DNA of 54,865 nt, from positions 1-54,865 of the forward strand of contig NZ_AGFF01000019.1 in the NCBI RefSeq assembly GCF_000226215.1, given 5' to 3'. This DNA is from Dietzia alimentaria 72 (GTDB lineage: Bacteria; Actinomycetota; Actinomycetes; Mycobacteriales; Mycobacteriaceae). This document shows, piece after piece, positions 11,159 through 20,013 of the stretch. The first letter of the stretch is position 1, and each line of letters begins with the position of its first letter. A program made the position numbers and the translations under genes. The notes under the pieces were generated by a model. It was not told where the DNA came from and made no database searches. It saw nothing but the letters and a program-made list of their open reading frames with translations.

Positions 11159-11320
11159 TCAGGGATCCAATGGTTTACGACGGTCCAGATCCCTCAGGAA
11201 GTCGGGGTCGTCGTCGGGCGCGATCACGCGCGGAGGTTCCGGCCGTGAGCCGGGCCCGAAGGCACGCCACAGCAGGATCGCCACGGTCACCACACCGATT
11301 ATTGCGAACAGCCAGATCAC
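11159..11320 (-). CDS. Small single-pass membrane protein, 53 residues
   Basis: GTG 11320 on the minus strand has GGAGG 5 nt upstream. The protein is one N-terminal membrane helix (MIWLFAIIGVVTVAILLW) followed by a charged tail with the motif PDDDPDFLRDLDRR. I recall tails of this type in small uncharacterised corynebacterial and rhodococcal membrane proteins. It is divergent from the DUF4229 gene across 39 bp, and the pair may share a promoter region. Function unknown. Confidence 0.7.
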   Translation of the reverse strand: MIWLFAIIGVVTVAILLWRAFGPGSRPEPPRVIAPDDDPDFLRDLDRRKPLDP

Positions 11321-11346
11321 TCGAACCTCCTTTCCACCAGGGTACG

Positions 11347-11352
11347 TATCCT
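11347..11352 (+). promoter_or_regulatory. -10 element for the DUF4229 gene
   Basis: TATCCT is followed by 7 nt (GGAGACC) and ATG 11360. The gene may be leaderless even though GGAG is present. Confidence 0.4.
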
Positions 11353-11359
11353 GGAGACC

Positions 11360-11713
11360 ATGAGCGAGCGAGACGAGTCAACCAAACCCGAGAACGGGTC
11401 GGCCCTCACGGAGACCGACCCGCAGGGCACCAGGCCTGGTGCGCGACTGGCACGCAACATGATCTTCTATACCGTCGTCCGACTGCTGCTCGTCGTCGCA
11501 TTGACACTGGCCATCCTCGGGATCGGCAGCCTGGTCCTGGACGGAGGCTTCCCGCTTGTGGTGGCGGCGATCTTCGCTGTGATCATCGCCCTGCCCCTGT
11601 CGATGGTTTTGTTCACCCGCCTGCGAGGGGAGATCAACTCGGACATCGCCGCCGTGGATGCCGGGCGCCGGGAAAAGCGTGAGGATCTGCGGCGACGGAT
11701 GGACGAGGCCTGA
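11360..11713 (+). CDS. DUF4229 domain membrane protein
   Basis: This 117-residue protein has a polar N-terminus of about 28 residues, then GARLARNMIFYTVVRLLLVVALTLAILGIG as the first membrane segment. A second follows at GGFPLVVAAIFAVIIALPLSMVLF, with a basic tail containing REKREDLRRRMDEA. The pattern is that of the actinobacterial DUF4229 family, often found near menaquinone genes. No biochemical function is known. Confidence 0.75.
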   Translation: MSERDESTKPENGSALTETDPQGTRPGARLARNMIFYTVVRLLLVVALTLAILGIGSLVLDGGFPLVVAAIFAVIIALPLSMVLFTRLRGEINSDIAAVDAGRREKREDLRRRMDEA

Positions 11714-11789
11714 CACTCACTGCTGCGTCCGGGGCGGTCTCTGCTGAGGTCCGGGACCGATCCGCGAGCGGTGAGCTCGGTGGGAGGAC

Positions 11790-12683
11790 CTAGGACGGCC
11801 ACCGGAATCGCGGAAGGCCCGAGGGCTGCTGGGGTCCGAAACGCCCGTCGGAGGCCGCGGAACCCTCCGACCCGGTGGATCCGAACGGGCCGGGCGGCCT
11901 GGTGGCGGTGACGGAGGTCGGGGGGGTCCCCGGCTGCGGCCGCGGCGCCTCGGTCACGGTCGGGACCGTGGTCGGAGCGGTGGGCTCAGTGGATCCCCGT
12001 GTCGGTGTGTCCGATTGGTCGGTCCCGGGGTTCGTGGTCGGTCGCGGTTCACGGGTCCCGGTAGGCTCCGCTGGATCAGTCTGCCCAGGGGTGGTGGCGG
12101 GGGGAGAAGTCGCACCTGTGTTCTCCGGCGAGGTCGCCGGTGTCCCGGTCCCGCCGGGAGTCGTTTCGCCCGGCTGACCTTCAACCGGCTGACCGCTGGT
12201 GGGCCCACCCTCGACGGTGGTCTGGTCCTCGTCCGCGATCTCACGATCGGGGTCGGTCTCAGTATCAGTCGGTGAGTTGGGACCCGCGTCCGTACGTGGC
12301 TGGGCGGGAGTCCACTCGTAACCGGGCGACTGCGTCTGCGTTTCCCGCTGGGGAGCGAACGTCCCCGCCTCGGTGTCAGGCACGTAGAGCGCGCCCGGGG
12401 CCGGCTGGACACCGATGTAATAGCGGCTGAGGCAGTGGTCGGTGACGTTCTGCGTGCCGTCGGTGAAGATGGTCATGCCCGGGGTGCCACCATCGGCCTC
12501 GGTGGCGCATCGTGCGATGAACCGGCCCGGCTGAGACTCGCGATCTGTTGGCTCGGACGGCGACGTCAGCTCAGCGGACGAGGCGGACCGTGGTGCTTCG
12601 GAGAGCACCTGTGGTTCCGGCTGCGCGCATGACGCTGCCACCAGCGCAATCGCGCCGGCGGACAAGAGCACCCAGTTTCGCAT
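11790..12683 (-). CDS. Putative lipoprotein with Pro/Thr-rich disordered tail
   Basis: This 297-residue protein starts MRNWVLLSAGAIALVAASCAQ, a type II signal peptide with lipobox VAASC, so Cys19 should be lipidated. A short segment of about 70 residues follows (FIARCATEADGGTPGMTIFTDGTQNVTDHC) with two Cys that could form a disulfide. From about residue 120 onward it is low-complexity Pro/Thr/Gly/Glu, typical of an extended wall-spanning stalk. I do not recognise a family. It lies downstream of the ABC permease on the same strand, 70 bp away. Confidence 0.7.
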   Translation of the reverse strand: MRNWVLLSAGAIALVAASCAQPEPQVLSEAPRSASSAELTSPSEPTDRESQPGRFIARCATEADGGTPGMTIFTDGTQNVTDHCLSRYYIGVQPAPGALYVPDTEAGTFAPQRETQTQSPGYEWTPAQPRTDAGPNSPTDTETDPDREIADEDQTTVEGGPTSGQPVEGQPGETTPGGTGTPATSPENTGATSPPATTPGQTDPAEPTGTREPRPTTNPGTDQSDTPTRGSTEPTAPTTVPTVTEAPRPQPGTPPTSVTATRPPGPFGSTGSEGSAASDGRFGPQQPSGLPRFRWPS

Positions 12684-12753
12684 AACGATAGTGTCTCAGT
12701 TCTGTCAAAGGATGGCTACCGGAACGTGACTTGCGGGTTATCTACCCGTGGTT

Positions 12754-15318
12754 CTAGACCCCGACAACCCGAGCCCGGACGGCACCGAGAGAGGCGACCG
12801 CCGCAGCCGTGACCGCGGCGAGCACGCCGCCGATCCCCACGCGAACCAGGTCGGTCGTCGGTAGCTCTATGTTACCGGTGATCTCCGCGCCCACGAGAGC
12901 TATTGCGCCTGAGATACCGAACAGTATTCCGAGCAGTACTCCCAGTACGGAGGCGCACGCCGCCACCAACGCGGTCTCCAGGACTAGCATCAGCCACACT
13001 CCGGCGCGCGTGACGCCCACCCCGCGCAGTAGGGCGATCTCGCGGGTCCGTTCCCGCACTGCCAGGGTGAGCGTGTTGACCACGCCGACCAGTGCGAGCG
13101 CCACCGCCACGGCCAGTAGCAGTGAGCTGGAGGTCAGCACGATATCGACCGAGTCCGCGATCTGTTCACGGGAGGCGAAGCTCTCGGTGACGGCCAGATC
13201 GGGCGCGGCGTCCACTGCAGTGGACCGCACTTCCCGCAGGGCGGACTCGAGTTGGGCTCCCTCGAGCGAGGAGTCCATCCGCAGCCACAGTTCGGTCCGG
13301 GGGATGAACTCCTCCGGCACCTCAATGTCCGTGGGCCACGGGGATCCATCGGGCAGTTGCGCGACCGGCCGCGCGGGAACGCTGCCGGGGGCGGCCAGCG
13401 CCCACTGGTCGCTCGTCCGGCGCACCACGAGGTCCCGGCCGTCCTCGTCGGAGAAGAAGGTGAAGTGCACGGTGTCGCCGTCGCGCGCTTCGGCGGCCAC
13501 GGGGGAGGACTCGGGGAGAACGATCTCGCCCGCGCCCGGAAGCACCAGGTCCCGCCGCATGACCTCGCGGATCTGCTGCGGATCGGCGACACGCAGTGCG
13601 GTTCGCTTTCCCTCGGGGTCCTCGGCGTACATACCGGTCACGACCAGGGAGTCGGCCACGCCCGGGGTGTCGGCGAGAGCCTCCGGCAGTCCGGCGGGTA
13701 GCACGCTGTCAGGTGAGGTCACAGCCACGTCCAGGGGCACGCGGTCGACCAGCCGGGCCTGGATGGCGGGGCCGAGCAGCGAGATCCCGGTCACCATCGT
13801 GGCGGTGAGGGTGACGCCCACCAGTACCGCGGCAGAGGTCGCGGCGGTGCGCCGGGGGCTGCGGGCGGTGTTGCGGGCGCCCATCAGCCCGAGTGGTCCC
13901 AGGAGCAGGCCCACCACCGTCCCCACGGCCCCGAGCACCGTCGGAAGCGCGCCGGCCAGCAGAGCCAGCACGCCGAGGAACGTCAGTACACCCCAGGCTC
14001 CGGCCCCCACGACGTCGCGGGCGTCGACCGCCTGGGACAGGCTCCTCCAGCCCACCGCGGCGACGGCGGCGCCCAGCACGATCATCGTCAGACGGCGCCA
14101 CCAGGGGTCGGGGCGGACGTCCGCTGGGCGCAACGCCTCGACCGGGCTGCCGGAGGTCGCGCGCCACAGTGGTAGCAGTGCCGTTACGAGGGTGACGCCG
14201 ATGCCCACCGCGGCGGCGAGCAGATAGGCACGGCCCGGCACCTCGACCACCTCCAGCGGGATCCGCACCCCGAGCCTGGGCGCCTCCCGGGCGGCCACCG
14301 AGACGCCGAACCTGCCCAGTGCCAGTCCCAGGCCGGTGGCCAGGGTGCCCACCAGCAGGGCCTCCGCCATCCCGGACAGGCGCAGCTGCAGCCGGGAGGC
14401 GCCCAGGCAGCGCAGCAGCGCCGTCTCGCGTACCCGCGCCGCGAACACCACCGCGAACGTCGTCCCGATGACGAGTGAGGCCACCGCCACCGCCAGCACC
14501 GTGAACGCGACCAGTGCGCGGGCGTAGACATCCCGGTTTCCCATGAATGCCTCGGCGAGCGCGTCCGCCTCTGCGGCCCCGGTGGACACCTCCACGGCAG
14601 TCGTTCCGGGGATCTGCGCCAGCTGGGTCTCGATCTGCGCGGCCAGGGTCGCGTCGGGGACGGAGCCGTCACCCGCCACCCGGACGTCGCCGCCCGCGCC
14701 ATTCGGTGCCCACTGCTGCACCTGCTCATCGACCGTGTAGAGCGGGAACGCGGACTTCATGTCCGGCTGGCCGGCCAGGTCGAACAGGCCTACCACCGTG
14801 ACGGTGGCGGGTTCGGATTCCCCGTTCGGCTGGACCTCGAACGTGGTGCCCAACGGCATGTCGGCGTCCGCGCGGATCGCCACCTCCCCAGGCACGGCGG
14901 GCAGTCGCCCGTCTGACAACGTTTACCAGCGCAGGCCGTCGTCGAGCGAGAGAGCCGTCGTCGTCGTCACCTGCTGGGCTCGTCCCTCGGCCCGGACCCG
15001 GACGTACGTCTGCGAGTCCACGGTCGTGGCCCTCACCCCGGGCATCCCGGCGATCGCCTCCAGGCCGAGCCGCTGCGCCTCGGCGACCTCCTCGCGTGCG
15101 GCTTCCGAGCTCGCCGACGTGCGGTCGCCCAGGTTCTGGACCAGGACAGCCGTGTCGGAATAGCGCATGCCGAACGTGGCGTCTGCGCTCGCGGCCATCG
15201 TGCGCAGGACGCCCACGGAGGCCAGGACGAACGCGACCGCGACCGCGATCGCCAGGATCGTGCCCAGATAGCGACCCGCGTGCGCGCGCAGCTGACCCAG
15301 GATCAGGCGCGGGCTCAC
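12754..15318 (-). pseudogene. FtsX-like ABC permease interrupted by in-frame TAA
   Basis: Read from GTG 15318 this is an 855-codon MacB/FtsX-type permease: an N-terminal membrane anchor (YLGTILAIAVAVAFVLASVGVL), extracytoplasmic domain, paired three-helix FtsX blocks, and a C-terminal block ending GVLLGILFGISG..IALVG. Codon 132 (14923-14925) is TAA in the same frame, between LDDGLRW and TLSDGRLP. The frame is open on both sides, so this is a nonsense change, not a frameshift. Possible readings are a pseudogene, a sequencing error, readthrough, or reinitiation at the TTG 14919. Its start overlaps the ATPase stop by 4 nt. Confidence 0.85.
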
Positions 15319-16070
15319 GCGGTGGCCGACCGACGGCCGGACAGGGAACGCATGGCGGCGTCGACGGCCTCGGCGGTGGGGGAGGAGACCTCGTCGGCGA
15401 TCCGGCCATCGGCCAACACCAGGGCGGTGTCGGTGTGCGCGGCCGCGTTGGCGTCGTGGGTCACCATGACCACCGTCTGGCCGGTCTCGCGCGCGCACGC
15501 TCCGAGCAGTTTGAGGACGGCCTCGCCCGATTCGGAGTCGAGGTTTCCGGTGGGCTCGTCGGCGAACACCACGTCCGGCCGCGGCAGGAGCGCCCGCGCG
15601 ATCGCCACGCGCTGCTGCTGTCCGCCGGACAATTCGTGCGGGCGCCGGCGGAGGAGGTCGCCTATGCCCAGCTCGCCCACGAGGTCGTCGAACCGGGTTC
15701 GGTCGGGGCGTCGGAACGCCATCCGGACCGGCAGCACGATGTTCTCCCGAACCGACAGGACCGGCACGAGATTGAAGGACTGAAAGACGAAGCCCACCCG
15801 GGTGCGGCGCAGGCGGGTCCGGCCGGCGTCGCTGAGACGGGTGACCTCGGTGGAGCCGATGGTCACCGAGCCGCGGTCCGGGGTGTCGAGGCCCGCCAGA
15901 CAGTGCATGAGAGTGGACTTGCCGCTCCCGGACGGACCCATGACGGCGGTCCACCGCCCCTTGTCGATGGCCACGGTCACCCCGTCCAGCGCCCGGACCT
16001 CCACCCGCCCGTGGGAATAGGTCTTGCGCAAGCCGTGGGCCCGGATCGCGATCTCGGGGGGTGGGGTCAC
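15315..16070 (-). CDS. MacB/LolD-type ABC transporter ATP-binding protein
   Basis: This 251-residue ATPase has Walker A GPSGSGKST (45-53), Q-loop VFQSFNLVP, signature LSGGQQQRVAIARAL, Walker B VVFADEPTGNLDS and switch His in VTHD. The sequence places it in the MacB/LolD subgroup that drives FtsX-type permeases exporting lipoproteins, peptides or drugs. GTG 16070 has AAAGGA upstream. Its stop overlaps the permease start (GTGA). Because the permease has an in-frame stop, the transporter may be inactive in this strain. Confidence 0.92.
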   Translation of the reverse strand: MTPPPEIAIRAHGLRKTYSHGRVEVRALDGVTVAIDKGRWTAVMGPSGSGKSTLMHCLAGLDTPDRGSVTIGSTEVTRLSDAGRTRLRRTRVGFVFQSFNLVPVLSVRENIVLPVRMAFRRPDRTRFDDLVGELGIGDLLRRRPHELSGGQQQRVAIARALLPRPDVVFADEPTGNLDSESGEAVLKLLGACARETGQTVVMVTHDANAAAHTDTALVLADGRIADEVSSPTAEAVDAAMRSLSGRRSATA

Positions 16071-16104
16071 AGGAGTCCTTTCGTAGGCGTGGCGTCCGCA
16101 GGTG

Positions 16105-16110
16105 AGTGTA
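16105..16110 (-). promoter_or_regulatory. Possible -10 element for the ABC operon
   Basis: On the minus strand TACACT lies about 35 nt before the GTG 16070, with TGACCG about 18 nt further upstream as a weak -35. The leader then holds the AAAGGA ribosome binding site. Confidence 0.35.
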
Positions 16111-16147
16111 AGGACAGGGCCCGACACACGGTCACTTCTGTGGCTCA

Positions 16148-16158
16148 TGTGATTTTTG
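16148..16158 (+). promoter_or_regulatory. Shared 11-mer upstream of a secreted-protein gene
   Basis: TGTGATTTTTG lies 80 nt before the ATG 16228. The same 11-mer is at 18417-18427, 121 nt before the next Ig-like protein gene. TGTGA resembles half of a CRP-type site. Regulation is inferred only from this repetition. Confidence 0.3.
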
Positions 16159-16227
16159 TGACGTATGGTGCTTGTGTGACTGGGCAGGGCCCGGTTTTTC
16201 CCGCCTCCCGGACGACAAGGTGACCTC

Positions 16228-17415
16228 ATGATCCAGCGAAGCATCCACCGCACCGCCCCTCGAACCCGCTCCCTCGCCCTCGGTGGCGCCCTGGCCGCGC
16301 TCGCCGTGGTCGGCGGCGGAACCCTGGTCTCCGTCGGTGTCCCGACCGACATTGACGCGGGCGACATCCGCCTGGCGCAGAACGCGACCGCACAGGACGG
16401 AGCCGGCCAGAGCGCTCCCGGGCAGGAGATGCCCGTGGGCGTCGCCGTGAACCTCGATCTCGAGCCCGTTGTGGCCCGCGCGGCCGGGGGCACCATCCCG
16501 GCCGGAACCACAGTGCAGGTCACTGGCCTGCCCGATGGGCTCACGCAGGACGGCTGGGTCATCTCCGGCACGCCGACCCGCGCCGGCGAGTACGAGGTCC
16601 TGGTGACGGTCTCGAATTCAGGGGTCTCGAAGTCGCAGAAGGTCGCCCTCACAGTGACCGACGGCGAGACCACCACTGACGACGACGCCACCACGACCGA
16701 TGGGGCGACCACGACCGGAACCGAGAGCGCCGAAGCCACGACCACCGCCACGGGCACTCCCGGTGCCAAGCCGGCGAGCGCGCCCGGGGCCAACGGTGCC
16801 AGCGGCGCAGACGAGGATGCCGACGAGTCCGACGCCATCGCACCGGAGGGTGAGACCACCGCGTCCCCGTCCCCGTCCCCGTCCGCCACCGCGGGCGAAG
16901 AAACCAACGAAACCGACCCCACCCTCTCCGCGGCACCCGGCGACCCGACGCAGGCCGGGTCCTCCGAGGAGGGCACCGGCGACGGGGCCACGGCAGGAGA
17001 GGGCGACGCCGAGAGCACCTCACCCGACCTGTGTGCGACTCTCGGAGACGGCCAGCTCGACGGCGCCTCGCTGGCTCAGCTACTGCCTTTGGTAACCGGA
17101 GACGACGAGTCGGCGTCCTCGGGGATCCTCATGGTCATCCTGAACGCCGTCGTCAGCCTGCTTCCGTCCGTGCTCGGTGACAGCGGATCAATGGGCGAGC
17201 TCGGCTCGGCCGGACAATTCCTCTGCACGATCTCGCCGTCGCTGCTCGGCGGAGGCTCGGGCGAAGGCCAGGCGGGCGGCACCGGGGCGGGCGGCACCGA
17301 AACCGATGTCGAAACCGAGGCCGGCGCTGCCGAGGCCGGCGCTGCCGGCCTGGGAGGCGCCCCGTCGGCGCTGCTCGGAATGCTCACGAACGGTGCCGGC
17401 AGCACGGGTCAGTAG
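16228..17415 (+). CDS. Secreted Ig-like domain protein with low-complexity linker
   Basis: This 395-residue protein has a basic-hydrophobic N-terminus (about residues 1-35) resembling a signal peptide. A putative Ig domain of He_PIG type follows at about 70-145, recognised by VQVTGLPDGLTQDG..ISGTPTRAGEYEVLVTVSN. A long Thr/Ala/Glu/Pro linker covers about 150-265. The C-terminal module is hydrophobic and bounded by two Cys (LCATLG, FLCTIS). It is the first of four consecutive secreted proteins. AAGGTGA precedes the ATG. No enzymatic motif is seen; a cell-surface role is inferred. Confidence 0.7.
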   Translation: MIQRSIHRTAPRTRSLALGGALAALAVVGGGTLVSVGVPTDIDAGDIRLAQNATAQDGAGQSAPGQEMPVGVAVNLDLEPVVARAAGGTIPAGTTVQVTGLPDGLTQDGWVISGTPTRAGEYEVLVTVSNSGVSKSQKVALTVTDGETTTDDDATTTDGATTTGTESAEATTTATGTPGAKPASAPGANGASGADEDADESDAIAPEGETTASPSPSPSATAGEETNETDPTLSAAPGDPTQAGSSEEGTGDGATAGEGDAESTSPDLCATLGDGQLDGASLAQLLPLVTGDDESASSGILMVILNAVVSLLPSVLGDSGSMGELGSAGQFLCTISPSLLGGGSGEGQAGGTGAGGTETDVETEAGAAEAGAAGLGGAPSALLGMLTNGAGSTGQ

Positions 17416-17547
17416 CGCTCGGCGCATCTGGCGAGAACCCGTCCCGGGCGCGGACCGCCGGGCTAGGGTTCTCTCGTCGACGTCAAGTGCCCCGCGCGGG
17501 GCAGAGGCGCGATAGTCGTTCGCCGCCATCGAAGGGGTCCTGACCGA

Positions 17548-18243
17548 ATGCTCACCCGTAAGGCCGTCACCGTATCCGCCGCCGCGTTGCTCGCGCTGGC
17601 CGCGTTCGCTGTCCCCGCAGTCAATGCCCAGGACGCCGATGGCCCCGCAGGGGGCGCCGAATCCGGCAGCATCTCGATGGGCAGTCTTGAAGGCGGTAGC
17701 AACGACTCCGGCAGCCTGGGCGCCGGTAGCGGTGAGGGCTTAGGCGGCAGCCTCGGCTCGGCCGGGTCCGAGGACAGCAGCGTGGGAGACCTGGCGCCGC
17801 CGTCCGACAAGGTCTGCGAACTGCCCGACCTCGGGGGATCGGTCGCCAAGTTCTATCCGCTGTTCGGGGTCTCGGGAGTGCCGTCCGGCGTGCTCGACCT
17901 GATCACGACCGCGCTGGGTGGCTTTCCCAACCTGCTCGACATGGTGGGGGGTGCGGGGAGCGGAGAATCCCTCCTCGGTGAAGCGGGATCGCTCGAGGGC
18001 CCCCTGTGCTCCTCGATCCTCGGAGGTCAGATGGTTACCCCACCTGTGACCGTGATCGTCGACGGCGACGGAAATCCGATCACCACAGTCACCGGAACCG
18101 TCGCCCCCAATTCGAGCACCAGCACCTCGACCCCGCTCGCCTCGAGCTCCGGGTCGACCGTGGCCGGCGGCTCTGCCGGGAATGGTGACCCCGACCCCGA
18201 CGTGCTTTCGACCTCGGTTCCTACTTCAGGGTCCGTCGGCTGA
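17548..18243 (+). CDS. Secreted two-Cys helical protein
   Basis: This 231-residue protein starts with a clear signal peptide ending AVPAVNAQD (cleavage near residue 27). A Gly/Ser-rich segment follows. The core runs from KVCELPDLGG to GPLCSSILGG, about 65 residues between two Cys, with hydrophobic stretches SGVLDLITTALGGFPNLLDMV. The same two-Cys arrangement ends the preceding protein. The tail is Ser/Thr-rich. AAGGGG lies about 10 nt before ATG. No Ig-like domain and no known family recognised; surface localisation is inferred. Confidence 0.7.
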   Translation: MLTRKAVTVSAAALLALAAFAVPAVNAQDADGPAGGAESGSISMGSLEGGSNDSGSLGAGSGEGLGGSLGSAGSEDSSVGDLAPPSDKVCELPDLGGSVAKFYPLFGVSGVPSGVLDLITTALGGFPNLLDMVGGAGSGESLLGEAGSLEGPLCSSILGGQMVTPPVTVIVDGDGNPITTVTGTVAPNSSTSTSTPLASSSGSTVAGGSAGNGDPDPDVLSTSVPTSGSVG

Positions 18244-18266
18244 CGCGCAGTCTCCCGCCCACAACA

Positions 18267-18303
18267 CAGCGGCCCGGTCCCCCTCGTGGGGGCCGGGCCG
18301 CTG
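18267..18303 (+). terminator. Strong hairpin after the two-Cys protein gene
   Basis: CAGCGGCCCGG and CCGGGCCGCTG with CCCCC/GGGGG inside pair over 37 nt with a short CTCGT loop, 24 nt after the stop. Only TCATTG follows instead of a U-tract. Confidence 0.7.
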
Positions 18304-18416
18304 TCATTGCTGGGCCCGGAGTCGGGTCGAGACGCGAATCGATCTGTGGATAAGTGGGCGCCCATGAACGGCCGAATACCCCAGGGGTGTGTTACCAGTG
18401 AGGCTCGTGGGTCGTT

Positions 18417-18427
18417 TGTGATTTTTG
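18417..18427 (+). promoter_or_regulatory. Second copy of the shared 11-mer in a long leader
   Basis: TGTGATTTTTG recurs here. The whole gap 18244-18537 holds no gene: it contains the terminator, TGTGGATAAG near 18350, the small palindrome ACCCCAGGGGT near 18380, this 11-mer, and a TAGAGT hexamer near 18460 that could be a -10. The AT-richer stretch is unlike the flanking genes. Confidence 0.3.
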
Positions 18428-18537
18428 AGACAGGAGTAGACAGTTGATGTGCAAGTGGTTAGAGTGGCTCAAGTAATGGACTGCGCTCCCGTCAACGGGG
18501 AGTGAGCGATCCGAACCCCTCCGGAAGGAACCAGCCG

Positions 18538-19860
18538 ATGCGTGCTCGCCTCGCCCGTCCTCGTCGTATCGTCCGGGGTCGCCTCGTCGCCCCCGTCGCC
18601 ACCGCTGCGGCGGTCGCACTCGTGGCCGGCGTCGTCGTCGCCACTCCCGATGCGCCCACCCTCCGCAGTGACGTCCAGACCGTCGCCGTGACCGCCCCCG
18701 TTGGCCAGGTGGGAACTGAGGTCTCGTTCAATCTCGCCGAGATCGTCTCCGTCGGCCAGTGGGCTGACATCCAGATCACCGATGTCACCGGCCTGCCCGA
18801 CGGCCTCTCATACGACGGCGGCGTCATCTCCGGAACGGCCGCGGCCTCCGGCTCCTGGAATGTTGAGGTTCACGGCACCGTCAACGGCGCACCCGAAGTG
18901 GTCCCGGTGACCCTGGTCATCAGCGAAGCCAACGGCTCCGCGCAGTCAGGCTCGCAAGGTGGATCGGCCGCCGCGATCGAGGGCGCCCTCGGTGGCGAAG
19001 CCCAGGCCGGCGGTCAGATCACCACCGGTTCCGACGGAGCGGACGCCATCCTCGGCGCGGTCGCCGGGATCGTCGGCGCCTTCGGTGGCGACACCGCCTC
19101 CGTGACGGAACTCGCGGCCGGCTCGACAGGTCAGGGTGGCGTCGACACCGACACCCCCGGCGACTCCGACACCCCCACCGGTCCGCTCGCGAGCGCCGCC
19201 GACGGAGAGTTCGGACTGGGAAGTCTGTCCTCGGGCGGCCCCGGCGACACGGACACTCCGGAAGGCGATACGCCCGGGACTCCTGGCAGCGATTCGCTCG
19301 GCCTTCCCGGCTCCACGGGCGATGCCACAGGTGGGGCCACCGGCGACCTCAACACGGAGAGCCTCGGGCCGCTGGCCCCCCTGGGTTCGCTGATCACCGG
19401 CGAGACCACCGGAGGGACCACCACGGGGTCCACCACCGGCACCGAGACCGGCCCGCTCGGCTCGCTGTCCAACGGCGACACCACGACGGGCGGCGAGGGG
19501 ACCACCGGCGGTCAGATCACCATTCCCGGTTCCACCACCACCGGCGACACCGGCTCGCTCGGCAACCTGGCTCCCGGGTTCGCCATCACCGGCATGACCC
19601 TCCTCGGACTGGCCGGGCTCACCCTCCTGTTGAGCGGCGGCTCATCGACCCCGGGATCCACCGCTATCCTGCCCGCGCTGCCCGGTTCCACCGGCACAGG
19701 CGGGGCCAACGGGGGATCCTCGGGATCCACCGGTCCGAACGGGACATCCACGGGCGGAAACAACGGCGGGTCCTCGGGCTCGACCGCCCCGACCGTTGCC
19801 GCCGGCGCCCCGAAGGCCGCACAGGCCCCCGGCCCGACGGTCGCGAACGGTCGCGGTTGA
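18538..19860 (+). CDS. Secreted Ig-like protein with Gly/Thr stalk and C-terminal membrane segment
   Basis: This 440-residue protein starts at ATG 18538, with GGAAGGA upstream, giving a basic signal peptide of about 35 residues. The putative Ig domain (about 42-130) has DVTGLPDGLSYDGGVISGT, matching the two neighbouring proteins. A long Gly/Asp/Thr/Pro-rich stalk follows. Near residue 350 is one hydrophobic segment (FAITGMTLLGLAGLTLLLSGG), then a Gly/Ser/Thr tail without the basic residues of a sorting signal. No LPXTG is seen. A GTG at 18502 is a less likely start. A surface-anchored role is inferred. Confidence 0.7.
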   Translation: MRARLARPRRIVRGRLVAPVATAAAVALVAGVVVATPDAPTLRSDVQTVAVTAPVGQVGTEVSFNLAEIVSVGQWADIQITDVTGLPDGLSYDGGVISGTAAASGSWNVEVHGTVNGAPEVVPVTLVISEANGSAQSGSQGGSAAAIEGALGGEAQAGGQITTGSDGADAILGAVAGIVGAFGGDTASVTELAAGSTGQGGVDTDTPGDSDTPTGPLASAADGEFGLGSLSSGGPGDTDTPEGDTPGTPGSDSLGLPGSTGDATGGATGDLNTESLGPLAPLGSLITGETTGGTTTGSTTGTETGPLGSLSNGDTTTGGEGTTGGQITIPGSTTTGDTGSLGNLAPGFAITGMTLLGLAGLTLLLSGGSSTPGSTAILPALPGSTGTGGANGGSSGSTGPNGTSTGGNNGGSSGSTAPTVAAGAPKAAQAPGPTVANGRG

Positions 19861-20013
19861 CCTGAAGTCTCCCGGCGGCCGCGTAGGTCGTCGGTGACAA
19901 CGTCCACCCCGGTGGTCATCTCATTATGTGAGATGGTCATCGGGGTGTGGTGTATGCGTGGGTTACCGTGGGGTAGTCGCGATCTCGCGGCCCCGTCATT
20001 GTGAAAGGTCCGC

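Noticed and set aside
15315-17018. Long minus-strand open frame extending the ABC ATPase upstream to 17018
   Set aside because: The upstream part is antisense to the secreted Ig-like gene and is low-complexity Ser/Val/Pro. The ATPase starts at GTG 16070 with a ribosome binding site.
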